Origin: Lachancea mirantina
Lineage: Eukaryota > Ascomycota > Saccharomycetes > Saccharomycetales > Saccharomycetaceae
Direction of reading: 5' to 3'
Assembly (NCBI GenBank): GCA_900074745.1
Contig: LT598467.1
Location: forward strand, 248,001-312,000
Length of the DNA: 64,000 bases
A program made the translations under genes and the position numbers. Shown here piece after piece: positions 9,635 through 19,899 of the stretch. The notes under the pieces were generated by a model. That model saw nothing but the letters and a program-made list of their open reading frames with translations, was not told where the DNA came from and searched no databases. The number at the start of each line of letters is the position of its first letter. Position 1 is the first letter of the stretch.

Positions 9635-10231
9635 ATATATTAATAAGAATGCGTTCCTGCTGTTAAAGTGGTAATGATAGGGTTCTTGTATTGAAAATTT
9701 TCATTGCATAAGAAGCTAGTCTCCTGAGATCTTTTACCTCGTAAAGTGTGATTAAAGGTACTGTAGTGTTCAAGTACTGAAAGGTTGGATAGTTACGTGA
9801 ACGTTGTTAACATTGAGATTGTGGGAGTTTTTAACATGGTTAAGAAGCAATTAATAGTAGCGTGTTGGCTAGAAAATTTTTAAATTAATTATCAAGGGCA
9901 GTTTTTGTGTTTGTGCAAAAACTTCGGAGTATGAGTTTTAGGATTTAAGCAGAATATTCCGAGGATCTTAATTGTTGATATATTTTGCTAACGATTATTG
10001 GATCAAAGTTTTATTAGGTTTTGTCAGGATCATGGTCTTTACGGTTGATTGATTAAGGAAGGCTCAATTAAAGAATAAGCTAAATCACGTGACGTTTTTT
10101 TGAAATACCGTTGAAATTTGATAGGGGCCATACAACGAGGTAAGTTACTGGCAAGAAGCTGCAGAAACAAGTTTAACCATTGGGAACCCTTTGGCGGTTA
10201 TTAATTATTTCGGATCATCGTTTTTATTTAA
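9635..10231. other. Divergent SUI1/SLA2 promoter region, strongly G/T-rich top strand
   Basis: About 600 bp without a supported gene. The top strand is clearly G over C (for 9781-9840, 18 G and 4 C), although it is non-coding. A palindromic TCACGTGA E-box lies at about 10085-10092, a Cbf1-type site. This stretch is part of the skewed block left of MAT. Confidence 0.6.
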
Positions 10232-12730
10232 ATGTCGAGGTTTGAAGCGGACCTGGAGAAGTCTATCAAGAAAGCCTGTAGTATCGAGGAAACTTCACCC
10301 AAAAGAAAGCATGTTAGAGCTTGTATTGTGTACACCTGGGATCACAAGTCTGGGCGGTCTTTCTTTAATGCGTTGAAAGTACAGCCTTTTGCACAGGATG
10401 AGGTGCAATTATTCAAGGCATTGATCACGATGCACAAGGTTTTGCAGGAGGGACATCCTTCCGTTCTTGTTGAGGCAATTCGTAATCGTGATTGGGTTGA
10501 AAGTTTGGGTAGGATATACGCCGGTGGTAGTGGTGATGGATATGGCCGTATTATTAACGAATATGTGAACTTCCTGGTTCGCAAATTGGACTTTCATAGT
10601 TCGCATCGCGGCTTCAATGGAACGTTTGAGTATGAGGAATACTTATCACTGATGGCGACATCCAACCCAGATGAAGGCTATGAAACGATTTTAGATCTGA
10701 TGGATTTGCAAGATCATTTGGACTACTTTTCTCAAGTTTTGTTTGCAAGTATTTCTGGCGCTCGTGTGAAAGAGTGCAAGGTTTCTGCTTTGGTGCCGTT
10801 AGTTGCTGAATCGTATGGGATTTACAAATTTGTAACTTCAATGCTAAGGGCTATGGTCAAGCAAACTGGGGAAGAAGGCGCAATGGCACCTCTGATGGAA
10901 CGGTATGGTAGACAGCACTTCAGGCTTTTTGAGTTTTATGCCGATTGTTCGTCCATCAAGTTTCTGACGAGTTTAATCAAAATTCCAAAGTTACCAACTG
11001 AGTGTCCATCTCTGATGGAGTCTGAAGAAGGCTTGACCTCTAAAGGTCCTAGTAATGTTGATTTTAGGGATAGAAGTAAGTCCGCGTCTGAAAATCGGGA
11101 TACCCCGCCATTGGTTCCACGAGTTATCACTGGAGGTAATGTTTCAAGTGTACCACCACAGATCACTGGATTAGGGCTGGTAGCAGCTCCTGTAGTGAAT
11201 GCGATGCCTACAGGAATGCCGATGGTTGATTTTCAGGCTCAAATTGAACAGGAGCAAGCTCGATTGTTAGCTGCTCAGAGAGAACGCGATGCGTATTTGC
11301 AGCAGGAACATGAGAGGCAACTGGCATTTCAGGAAGAACAAGAAGCCATGGAGAGAGAGCGCCAAGCCCAACTTCAGAGGCAGCATCAAGAGCAGGTCGC
11401 TTTTGAAGAAGGTTTAAGGATGCAGCAAGCTCAGAATATGAAGTTGTTCGAACAGCAGCAGGTTCAGAGTGATTTAAATGCGTTGTGCGCTCAGCATGAT
11501 AGAGATCAAGTCCTTCTTCAGCAGTATGATGATCGTGTGTCGTCTTTGGAGGAGGAGCTTGAAAGGTTGAACGTTAATGTTGAGAATCAATTGCAGAGTA
11601 AGGACGAACAGATGCGAGGTCTCGAAGAATGGAAAGATAAATATGAAGCTCTTGCTCGATTGTACGCCCAGTTGAGACAGGAGCATTTGCAGGTACTGAA
11701 GAAGTTGAAGAAGGTTCAAATTCAGGCTGGAAGTGCAATTGAAGAGAGAAAGAAGGCAGAGACGAAGGATTTGATGATAAACGATTATGTGAAGAAAAAT
11801 GATGTTTTAAGAAAGCGTTTAGATGAAATGGTCGTGAAGTTGGATGCAAAGGAAGAGAGAGGAGCGTTGAAGAGAGTTGTTGAGTTAATTGAAAGTCTTC
11901 TTTATGGAGCGATATACGGTTTGGACCAAGATTGGGGCTCGGGGTCGTTTTACGATATGGCTTCTGATAAGGCTACAGAGTTTGCATTATCGTTTACAAA
12001 CTATGTTGTAGAAGGTGAAAGTCTTGATGTTGATGGGTTTATTAACAATATGTTTGGCTTCGTGTGTGCAGTGGCAGCGCTGGGAAATGAAAATGCAGCA
12101 TTTCAAGTAAGCGCGTTCCTTGGTGAGTTACTACCAGAATATCTGCGTGGGAATGATGAAGAAAAAACTGATAAAGTTATCGATCTTAATGTGAAATTAC
12201 AAAGGCATTTATCTATAATGAAAGATATGGAACCTGCATTGAAGAGAATTATGCCATTTGTAGGAGGTGATAAATCAGGTACGGTGGAAGCTATTTTGAA
12301 TTTGATTAAAGCATCGATAGAATGTCAGAAGGAAATAGGATCTGAAATTCCAAATGAGTTCTACAAGAAGGAGAATAGGTGGAGAGATGGGTTAATATCA
12401 GCGGCAAAGGCTATTTCAGTGGCAACAGAGACTATGCTTATTGCAGACAGCTATGAGAGGTTCAAGGTCGCTTCTAACGAAGTAGTAGCGTCGACGGCTC
12501 AATTAGTAGCAGCCTGTCGAGTAAAAAATCCACCCTCCCAAGCAAAGTTAGAGCAATGCAGTAGAATTGTGTCTAGCGCAGTTAAAAAGCTCGTACAAAA
12601 ACCAAATGAGGCACCATTCACGGAACCACTGAAGGAAATGGATCAGCAGGTCGAGATTGTGAGACTTGAGAATGCACTTGAAGAAGCAAGAAAAAGATTA
12701 GGTGACATTAGGAAGCAGAGTTATACCTAG
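10232..12730 (+). CDS. SLA2: Endocytic adaptor Sla2 (Hip1R family)
   Basis: Sla2 links PIP2-containing membrane and clathrin to actin during endocytosis. The N-terminus (about residues 5-260) is an ANTH domain with KRKHVRACIVYTWDH. A Gln/Glu-rich coiled coil follows (about 340-560). The C-terminal third is a talin-like I/LWEQ actin-binding module with RWRDGLISAAKAI and a final helix ending ALEEARKRLGDIRKQ. At 832 residues it is shorter than S. cerevisiae Sla2 (968), mostly in the central linker. Its last codons overlap the a1 gene in antisense (12708-12730). Coding DNA is unusually G/T-rich. SLA2 is the known MAT neighbour in many yeasts. Confidence 0.96.
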   Translation: MSRFEADLEKSIKKACSIEETSPKRKHVRACIVYTWDHKSGRSFFNALKVQPFAQDEVQLFKALITMHKVLQEGHPSVLVEAIRNRDWVESLGRIYAGGSGDGYGRIINEYVNFLVRKLDFHSSHRGFNGTFEYEEYLSLMATSNPDEGYETILDLMDLQDHLDYFSQVLFASISGARVKECKVSALVPLVAESYGIYKFVTSMLRAMVKQTGEEGAMAPLMERYGRQHFRLFEFYADCSSIKFLTSLIKIPKLPTECPSLMESEEGLTSKGPSNVDFRDRSKSASENRDTPPLVPRVITGGNVSSVPPQITGLGLVAAPVVNAMPTGMPMVDFQAQIEQEQARLLAAQRERDAYLQQEHERQLAFQEEQEAMERERQAQLQRQHQEQVAFEEGLRMQQAQNMKLFEQQQVQSDLNALCAQHDRDQVLLQQYDDRVSSLEEELERLNVNVENQLQSKDEQMRGLEEWKDKYEALARLYAQLRQEHLQVLKKLKKVQIQAGSAIEERKKAETKDLMINDYVKKNDVLRKRLDEMVVKLDAKEERGALKRVVELIESLLYGAIYGLDQDWGSGSFYDMASDKATEFALSFTNYVVEGESLDVDGFINNMFGFVCAVAALGNENAAFQVSAFLGELLPEYLRGNDEEKTDKVIDLNVKLQRHLSIMKDMEPALKRIMPFVGGDKSGTVEAILNLIKASIECQKEIGSEIPNEFYKKENRWRDGLISAAKAISVATETMLIADSYERFKVASNEVVASTAQLVAACRVKNPPSQAKLEQCSRIVSSAVKKLVQKPNEAPFTEPLKEMDQQVEIVRLENALEEARKRLGDIRKQSYT

Positions 12731-13046
12731 CACGCTTATTCGAAAACCATATCCTTACTTGAGTCTCACTCAAGTAAAGACGTCTTGCGATTATTCGGCA
12801 CTCCAAACAGTTAAGAAATCTCTTTTTCGCAAATACAGATTCCAAGACATCTCTAGTTTCCTTCGATAAGAGAGTCCTCCTTGGGTTTTGATTAACAAAC
12901 ACTTGTTCCTTAGACTCGACAACAGCATCTTGGAGTAAAGTAGCATAATTTTCATAAATCTTATCACAGACTTCTTGGGGGTTCTTTTCCATCAGAAACT
13001 GGCAGACCTTGTCGATCGACTCGAGTGTGATATCACTGGCCTGCAT
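12708..13046 (-). CDS. MATa1: Mating-type protein a1 (homeodomain)
   Basis: The 112-residue protein ends in a homeodomain (about residues 53-112) whose recognition helix reads SETQVRIWFSNKRARY, with the diagnostic WFxNKR. The N-terminal half is helical and resembles the a1 region that contacts alpha2. In diploids a1 with alpha2 represses haploid genes. The frame is uninterrupted: no GTATGT is seen on this strand within the gene, although S. cerevisiae a1 has two introns. Its last six codons and stop are antisense to the 3' end of SLA2. Location next to SLA2 and beside an HMG gene supports MATa identity. Confidence 0.9.
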   Translation of the reverse strand: MQASDITLESIDKVCQFLMEKNPQEVCDKIYENYATLLQDAVVESKEQVFVNQNPRRTLLSKETRDVLESVFAKKRFLNCLECRIIARRLYLSETQVRIWFSNKRARYNSAS

Positions 13047-13389
13047 CGTGGCCTTGCCACCCTTCAGCCACCGAAAACAATTCCAAGAAATTTACGCTTT
13101 TTATGATAACATAACTAGCTACAAAATCCGCGGCAAGATGCGACAGATCCTATACAAATCTCCCACATTCAAGCACGGCAGCTGAATCGATTACGCATGT
13201 TAAAGGAGCCGGGGGAAATCAAAAGAAAATGTATGGATCAAAAAAGTGGATCGACAGAAAATAAGAATGTTGAGGGCCGCAGGAAATGGAATGCAGGAAG
13301 AAAGAAAGTGAAAAGAAATTGAATAACAAGAAAGAATATAAGAGTGTCAAGAATGAATCAAGAAATTTAGAAAATAAATCAAAGAAATT
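13047..13389. promoter_or_regulatory. Divergent MATa1-MATa2 promoter region
   Basis: A 343-bp gap between divergent a1 and a2. The part next to a2 (about 13200-13389) is very purine-rich on the top strand (runs such as AAAGAAATT and AAGAAAGAA). The strand-composition switch of the window falls in or next to this gap. No confident operator could be read. Confidence 0.6.
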
Positions 13390-14013
13390 ATGGCGCAGAA
13401 AATGACGAATTTTTTACGGACCTTAGAATGCCAGCTCCCCAGAAAAAAAGCTGGCAAGAAGATCAGGACAAGTGGGGAGTTTCCATCAACCAAAGGTAGT
13501 TCACCGGAAGTCAAGAGTAAAATAATATTTGCGCATTCTAATTTCGTTGGGAAACAAATGGGATTACGGTCGCGCAATAAATTCATTCTCATGCGTAGTC
13601 TGCTGCACAGTGCGGTAGTGCAAAACGGCGAAATTCACTCGCTTCGAGATGTATCCAAACTGGCATCTTGGCTGTGGCGCAACAACCGGGGCCGGCTTCA
13701 CATGTACTATGAAATACTCGCACTCTTTGACGACAAGAGTAGCACGCACAAGCATAGCGGCCCCGCCTTTAAAAAACTGACCGAAGCCATTGGAAGAAAA
13801 TGCATACCATCAACCTACAGTTACGAAACGCTGACCAATGCGGCAGACACTACAGCCATCGAGAGCAAGAACACCTACAAGGCCTTCTGTGGCAGATTCT
13901 CTCTGAAGGACCGCCCTCCTACCCGCACCAACCACTCCCTGCCACCTCCCATGCCCCTCATTCTCCACAAAAAGAAAATCCAGGATCTCTTCACTATAGG
14001 CACGATCAAATAG
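13390..14013 (+). CDS. MATa2: Mating-type protein a2 (HMG box)
   Basis: The 207-residue protein has an HMG-like segment at about residues 59-122: LRSRNKFILMRSLLHS, then VSKLASWLW and MYYEILALF, matching the three-helix MATA_HMG pattern (RNxFIL at the start, W in helix 2, Y in helix 3). In yeasts that keep it, a2 activates a-specific genes. The C-terminus is Thr/Pro-rich, probably because the DNA is extremely C-rich (13921-13980 has 29 C and 4 G). The gene ends 8 bp inside the 3' end of the convergent zinc-cluster gene. The HMG box is diverged; identity rests on the motif plus the adjacent a1. Confidence 0.8.
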   Translation: MAQKMTNFLRTLECQLPRKKAGKKIRTSGEFPSTKGSSPEVKSKIIFAHSNFVGKQMGLRSRNKFILMRSLLHSAVVQNGEIHSLRDVSKLASWLWRNNRGRLHMYYEILALFDDKSSTHKHSGPAFKKLTEAIGRKCIPSTYSYETLTNAADTTAIESKNTYKAFCGRFSLKDRPPTRTNHSLPPPMPLILHKKKIQDLFTIGTIK

Positions 14014-15706
14014 CTCTACGTAATTTCATAACCACATCTTCAGCACTCTCCTTAGACCAGTCAACACCCCGTATGATAGATGAAACCTCTTCGGCACGAG
14101 AGTCATCGTACCCCACAAGCATTCCACAAACCTCTAAACAATTACGAGGTACGAATGTGACAACCTTCCTCAAACCGATTCTCCCCATAATTTCACGATA
14201 CATGCACGCCTCAAAAAGCTTCCATATGAAACCGCAACAACTCCGATTTATCAATTCATTGTCGTAATCACTTACCAAATGCTTTAATACGAAATCCTCT
14301 AGCGACAACAGCTGAACATCTATCTCATGACAACCTGCTTCGTGTTCAGCCAAACCCATTACTGCAAATTCTTCCAATATATCCCTTTTCCACTGGACAC
14401 CATAATAACTTCCGATATCATAATCAAATAACACCTTTGGAGTTCGTTCAACTATTTTAAATGAAAAGCCGTTAAATCGTACGGAATCCCTCAGAGCCCT
14501 CCTCATTTCTTCACCACAACTATCCATGTTACAACAAATCAGAACGTTCAGACTCACCAACTGACTCAAAAACATACTCACAAATGACTTTCTCCACTGA
14601 TTCTCCTCTCGGTTGTCATCAATCAATAAACTATAACTTGCGTTCATAATTTCTCTAATACCTTCAGCATTGGCATTAACTCCCCTATCAAGATAATCAA
14701 TATCAAACTTCATCAACCTGTACAACTCACAACTATCATCAACAAATGGATGTTTCATATAGCCACTTTGTAACAAATCAAATATCTTCACATAGAAGTT
14801 AACCCATCTAATTTCCCAGTTTCTATCCAGATCTATCTTCTTTCTCACACTTTCGAGCGTCTTGATGTATCTGAAAATAAAGCTATCAAGAAAGAGCACA
14901 GGTCCATAAAGAACAATATGGTAAAAAAGGTACAACGTCATTCTTTTCGTGAACATCTCACTGCTAAACTCGTTCGACATTTCACGTCGACTACCACAAA
15001 TGTACTTTGTTAATCTTCTCCTAGAAAACACATCACCAACCTCTTCCTCACCAAGCGACAGCTGGCAAAAATCTTCCAAAACAGCTTCGTATATGTCAAG
15101 GTACCTCAACCCCGGTACATCAAAATAGAAATTCACCACAAGCAACAACATCAACAAACGATCGGTGCGGAACAAATTTACTACATCATATTCTTCACTA
15201 AAGTCATCATCCATGTCTTCAAGTTTAAAGCCCAGAAACTCAGCATCAGATAATTCATATATCCGTAACAGTTCCCTAATAACGGTTTGAAACTCAAGAA
15301 AAGCGGAATTCGCCTTTATCACTGAAACCTTGACATTATTAATCATCAAAAATTCATCGTCCAACTTTATCATGATCAGCTCGCCGTTCCCAAACTTCAT
15401 GACTTTCACATGTAAAACTTTCGAGACAGCTTCCAAATTTCGATTTCCACAACCTTCTAACAAAGATTCATAACTCGATAACAGATGTCCAAGACCTTCT
15501 TTAACCTCCGCCACACTGTCATACAAATCTTTTATTTCCTTCGACCTCTGAGGAGGTGCGACATAATCCAAAATACACTCCACTCCCCGTTTTAAACAAG
15601 ACGTACAAGGCCCGGGTCTCGTAACATAAGAATCGCACTTCGTCTTATTCCTTCGACATCTGACGCAAGATCTTAACGGTTTCTTTGAACCTTCAGCTTC
15701 ATTCAT
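14006..15706 (-). CDS. Zn2Cys6 transcription factor next to MAT
   Basis: The 566-residue protein starts with a Gal4-type binuclear cluster: Cys at 14, 17, 24, 34, 37 and 44, with spacing CX2CX6CX9CX2CX6C. A PPQRS linker and a short heptad-like helix follow (about 52-80), then a long region with the length of a fungal regulatory domain. The target is unknown; the PPQRSKEIK linker recalls Urc2/Ydr520c-like factors, but this is from memory and weak. The gene's own strand is G/T-rich, giving a Val/Gly/Glu/Asp/Phe-rich protein, in line with the local strand bias. It converges with a2 with an 8-bp overlap. Confidence 0.85.
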   Translation of the reverse strand: MNEAEGSKKPLRSCVRCRRNKTKCDSYVTRPGPCTSCLKRGVECILDYVAPPQRSKEIKDLYDSVAEVKEGLGHLLSSYESLLEGCGNRNLEAVSKVLHVKVMKFGNGELIMIKLDDEFLMINNVKVSVIKANSAFLEFQTVIRELLRIYELSDAEFLGFKLEDMDDDFSEEYDVVNLFRTDRLLMLLLVVNFYFDVPGLRYLDIYEAVLEDFCQLSLGEEEVGDVFSRRRLTKYICGSRREMSNEFSSEMFTKRMTLYLFYHIVLYGPVLFLDSFIFRYIKTLESVRKKIDLDRNWEIRWVNFYVKIFDLLQSGYMKHPFVDDSCELYRLMKFDIDYLDRGVNANAEGIREIMNASYSLLIDDNREENQWRKSFVSMFLSQLVSLNVLICCNMDSCGEEMRRALRDSVRFNGFSFKIVERTPKVLFDYDIGSYYGVQWKRDILEEFAVMGLAEHEAGCHEIDVQLLSLEDFVLKHLVSDYDNELINRSCCGFIWKLFEACMYREIMGRIGLRKVVTFVPRNCLEVCGMLVGYDDSRAEEVSSIIRGVDWSKESAEDVVMKLRRAI

Positions 15707-17086
15707 CTATTAGAGCCTCTCATAACAAATCACCATTCGATCTTTCCTATAACAATCCGATGAATATCGACATGCACATATAACAATTACTCCACGGAAA
15801 TCAATTGACTCAAGTCAACTCTGAATATTAATGTCCTTATCAACTTCAAGAAACAACCCCACGAAAACACTGCCAAACAATTCAGTCCACAAGTGCAGCC
15901 GGCAATATAATTATACCAACACTAGTAACAAACGGCAAAATGTTATAAAGTTCCCCACATTTATACACAGATTTTCCAACCACTTTTAAACTTTTCAAAT
16001 TCCGAATTTCGGTCGACCAATATTCGCAACTAACGGCAACAAAAAACAGCTCAAAAAAAATTTCCAAAAAATGGAGACTACAAAGCCCTTTGAATTCAAA
16101 ACACAACGAAGTTCAGTAGTAGCCGCAGCGTAACGTTCTTCGCGTAATGACAGCTGCAGAAAACATAAAGCACCACAATTAATTCAACAAATTGATCAAA
16201 CTGGTATAGTCCCCTACTATAAATGGAAGAAGAACCTTACCACTCCAACATATCGCATTCTTCAAACTTGTACACAAAACGCCTACCCAATGTACCTCTT
16301 TAGTGCCCCCACACTAACATAACAACCGAGTAAAACATCCTCTTCGATCCAGATCCAATAGAATCTCAATTTAAACGACATCTTCACCACTCAATAAATC
16401 TTCGGCAAGGGCTATCTCTAAAAGTTCCGCGAAAACTATTCAGCCCAACACAATAACACCACTTTCTTTACTTGAAATTTCCCACTGTTAACTGACCTAC
16501 ACGACACACACAACTAATATGCACTCAATGGACTTTAAATAACTTCAAAGACTCCTTGATGACCTTTCTAATACCTTGACCACTGTTCATCCTCAAGGAA
16601 ACCGGCCATTTCAATTCAATACGTTCTGTTTTAAGTCGCCAACTAAGATCCCAGCTTAAGCTCCACCAACTCAACATGATTCAATTACATAATACTTAAA
16701 CTGTTTTAACTACAAAGTCATCCCATCATCTAAAAATATATTTCCAAACATCATTCGACATAATCTGAATCACGTTTATCTTATCCTTTCAATCCCGAAT
16801 AGAACCAAAAGAACCCAATACCAACTTTCACTTGCATATTATAAAATTTAAATTCATCGAACTTCGTCCTAATTTCCAAAACTAACAGGTACAACGAAGA
16901 AATTCTAAACTACAACGATACAAAACACCATTAGCCCAAATCGCCGTTAATATTCAAGCAATACATTTAACGACAACCTCTTCCAAGAGTGCCCGCCCTC
17001 TATATCCACCACAATTATCGCCAGTAATACCAACCAACAACAGTAACTAAAAACGACAAAAACTCCAATCCAACATCAACGCCATC
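15707..17086. other. 1.4-kb gene-poor stretch between the zinc-cluster gene and PEX2
   Basis: No frame here is convincing; the longest is 74 codons, low-complexity and hydrophobic. The top strand is markedly A/C-rich (16501-16560 has 15 C and 6 G; 16981-17040 has 22 C and 6 G). It must contain the promoters of both flanking genes. TTCCGAA near 15999-16005 recalls a centromere core but lacks the other elements. Confidence 0.6.
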
Positions 17087-17893
17087 ATGAGCGCAATGAG
17101 CGTTAAAGCATTCGACGGGCAACAACTAGATATCGACATACAATCAACGCTATGGCAAACATTCCACAGACAGATACTACCTATCAAATACGCAGAAGAA
17201 CTAAAACTTATCATCACTTCTCTCACATTCTTCCTGGCAACAAAGAGGTCAAAAACTGGCACATCCACATACGGATCGAGACTGACAGGATGCGAATACA
17301 GAACAACAAAACTACCACTGTACGTTGCTACAATCTTGGGAGATTATTTGGCAAAGCAATTTTCGTCTTCCTTCAGTCACCAAACTAACTGCTTTAAAGT
17401 ACTGAAAATTATAGACAAATTATCATCTCTCTGGGAATTTTCAACTTTCCTACAATTTGTGGCAGGATCACAAACATATCTCTCAACATGGCACAAAATT
17501 TTAAGCATACAATGCCAACAAACCAATTTTTCGGAATTCTACGGTGGCACGGTTTACGCAAGTCAAGATTTCTCAAATAAACAACTCCTATGGAACGCAA
17601 TCTTAGAGATTCTCAATACGGAAAGCATCGGTGCCATATTGCTGACGAAACTCGAAAAACAAAACTTATTAACCAACCATAGCACATCAACAAAAACTTG
17701 TCCGAATTGCAACGAGTACCCAATTAATCCAACATCAATAAGCTGCTGCAAATCCACTTACTGCTACATTTGTTTCCTGAGAGTTTTGAAATCATCCCAG
17801 TGCAAGAGTTGCAAGTCAACTACTACACTACAAGGGACCCTTATTTATAGTCTCAAAACAGAGGAATCTACGCTATTAGAAAACCATCAATAG
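17087..17893 (+). CDS. PEX2: Peroxisomal RING E3 ligase Pex2
   Basis: Pex2, with Pex10 and Pex12, forms the peroxisomal membrane ligase that ubiquitinates the import receptor Pex5. The 268-residue product fits the family (S. cerevisiae 271). A hydrophobic N-terminal domain is followed by a C-terminal RING with Cys205 and Cys208 (CPNC), a CCKSTYCYIC core and CKSC ending at Cys242. The order PEX2-CBP1-NUC1-LAA1 with strands + + - - is exactly that of YJL210W to YJL207C. The top strand is A/C-rich. Confidence 0.9.
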   Translation: MSAMSVKAFDGQQLDIDIQSTLWQTFHRQILPIKYAEELKLIITSLTFFLATKRSKTGTSTYGSRLTGCEYRTTKLPLYVATILGDYLAKQFSSSFSHQTNCFKVLKIIDKLSSLWEFSTFLQFVAGSQTYLSTWHKILSIQCQQTNFSEFYGGTVYASQDFSNKQLLWNAILEILNTESIGAILLTKLEKQNLLTNHSTSTKTCPNCNEYPINPTSISCCKSTYCYICFLRVLKSSQCKSCKSTTTLQGTLIYSLKTEESTLLENHQ

Positions 17894-17998
17894 CGATCAG
17901 TACAATAACAACATACGAAGAAACGCCAACCTACAAAAATTTGACTAGATGAAGCTACGAAATAAAAGACACATAACAACCCGAAATGAACCTAAACG

Positions 17999-19837
17999 AT
18001 GCCTTTCTATAATCCAATATTTGCAAATGAATTCTTTACTCGTTTCAATTTCAAGCCTAGAATAACTTTTAATAACGGCTTTGCTCCCACAATACACACA
18101 ATGTCAACCAAACCGTTAATTCGCACACAAACAATACCATCATCACGAGAACTTATGGATGTTTTAAAGAGCCACAATGACTCCAACAAATCAACTGAAA
18201 GCTCTAGCCCAAAAATTTACAACAATAAACATCATTTGCGAGGGAAACCAACTACACTACATCATCTACCAGGTCAACGGAACCAAAAGGACGAAGGACA
18301 ATCAACACATTCGACCCAGCGGGATAAGTTCAAAAAACCCGAACTCACAAAACTAGTACAATATAGGGCACTCGAAGATCAAACAACATTTAATGACTCC
18401 ACGACGATCCACCCTACTAACAAAATGAATCAAAATGATCACACGCAACTTAAATATAGGTTCACCAGAAATAATCATAACGACCTCCTGAAGTCAAGCG
18501 CCATCCAAACTGATAAATACCTTACAGGTACAAGTACGAAAAGATATTTCACGACCAGACCAATTAAAAAACTAAAGGACACTATACAGGCTCCAGCTTC
18601 ATCCCATATTAGAGATAAACAGACGAAATCCTTACTTCTCACGCAAAACAGCGCTGAAATTAATCTCAGGAAAGCTTACGACAAGATCAAATTTTCGTGT
18701 GACACAAACAACCCCGGTTCGGCCCTTATAGCATGGCTCGAAATTAAAGACTTACCTACTCGAAAGTTCAAGCACGACCCACTGATAATATACAAATTGA
18801 TTCGCCTTTTTACAAACAACAAAGCCTACAGGAAACATTGTTCAAATTTACTTGAGAATATTGATCCAAAATTGTACACAAACCACGCGAAGCTACTACC
18901 TGCCATGATACTTTTCTCAGTTCAAACAAAAGACGTGTCACTAGCCAAAAAGCTTTTAGGAGAATTCAACGAAATATCAGACTCTACAAACAACAAGCTT
19001 TTCACTTCAAGGTTCTTTCTATCCACTATTCTCAAGATGCATTTAACTTTCAATGATACCGAAGGGGTAAATGACGACTTAAAGAAAATAGTTGATATCC
19101 ACGGCTCCTTGTCTTCTTCCGACTACCAAGCAATAATAAGACATCTTCTTTCGACTGGGAAAACACAAGACTTCAATGATGCTCTAAAACTATTAAACAC
19201 TATCCCACAGCAAAAGAAGTTACTTGCGATAACCTCTCTCATAATCGCAGTGACAAAGAAATTGCAACAAAACAGCTCTCCTTATGGAAATTTAGCAAAA
19301 ACGCTCGACCATATTTTAAGAGAGGCGCATTCGCTCGACTCCCTCCATAGACACTCTTTATGGGACGTTCTCGCAGCCCAATACCTCAAGTACGTTCTAA
19401 CAAACAAATTTAAGTTAGAAAATACAACTAAGGTTTCAAACAATGCCCTACAAGACAGTATTCTGGATTATGCAAAATATCTGTATGTCAACTCTCTTCA
19501 AACGCAAACGCAAAATTCAACGGTAAATCCTTTCAATTCTTCAGCGCCCCAAAATATAAGGCTCAAGTTGACAAAAAAAAACAGTTTAACAATTCTCAGA
19601 ATCATCGCCTTGGAATCACTCAAGCAGAAGAGAAGCGACATATTTTCGTGGTGTACTCAGCAAATGAAACGCCACGGCACCAACCAAAGAGAACTCAAAT
19701 TCCAGTTTAATATGATTTACAAACATCAGTTTCGTTTCAACAAATATGACACCATGGAAGAGCTCGACAAACAACTGAGATTTCATTCAAATAAAGATAT
19801 TGGCAAGTTTATAAATAAACCCAAACCAAATATATAG
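17999..19837 (+). CDS. CBP1: Mitochondrial cytochrome b mRNA factor Cbp1 (by synteny)
   Basis: Cbp1 stabilises and helps translate COB mRNA in mitochondria. The 612-residue protein (S. cerevisiae: 654) has an N-terminus with Phe, Arg and Asn and few acidic residues that fits a presequence, then a polar disordered stretch to about residue 215, then a helical region of the length and texture of PPR-like repeats. The sequence is diverged and I name it mainly from its place between PEX2 and NUC1. Composition is Asn/Thr/Lys-rich, as expected from A/C-rich coding DNA (18181-18240 has 16 C and 5 G). Confidence 0.75.
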   Translation: MPFYNPIFANEFFTRFNFKPRITFNNGFAPTIHTMSTKPLIRTQTIPSSRELMDVLKSHNDSNKSTESSSPKIYNNKHHLRGKPTTLHHLPGQRNQKDEGQSTHSTQRDKFKKPELTKLVQYRALEDQTTFNDSTTIHPTNKMNQNDHTQLKYRFTRNNHNDLLKSSAIQTDKYLTGTSTKRYFTTRPIKKLKDTIQAPASSHIRDKQTKSLLLTQNSAEINLRKAYDKIKFSCDTNNPGSALIAWLEIKDLPTRKFKHDPLIIYKLIRLFTNNKAYRKHCSNLLENIDPKLYTNHAKLLPAMILFSVQTKDVSLAKKLLGEFNEISDSTNNKLFTSRFFLSTILKMHLTFNDTEGVNDDLKKIVDIHGSLSSSDYQAIIRHLLSTGKTQDFNDALKLLNTIPQQKKLLAITSLIIAVTKKLQQNSSPYGNLAKTLDHILREAHSLDSLHRHSLWDVLAAQYLKYVLTNKFKLENTTKVSNNALQDSILDYAKYLYVNSLQTQTQNSTVNPFNSSAPQNIRLKLTKKNSLTILRIIALESLKQKRSDIFSWCTQQMKRHGTNQRELKFQFNMIYKHQFRFNKYDTMEELDKQLRFHSNKDIGKFINKPKPNI

Positions 19838-19899
19838 ATGACTCTGATGCAAAACCGAAATTTTAGACGATGTTAAACTTTCCAATAAAAATTACATAG

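Noticed and set aside
15961-16020. TTCCGAA with T-rich flank, resembling centromere element III
   Set aside because: Only a partial match to CDEIII; no RTCACRTG at the right distance and the intervening DNA is not strongly AT-rich.
15882-16106. 74-codon hydrophobic minus-strand frame
   Set aside because: Composition follows the local strand bias; no start context or family support.
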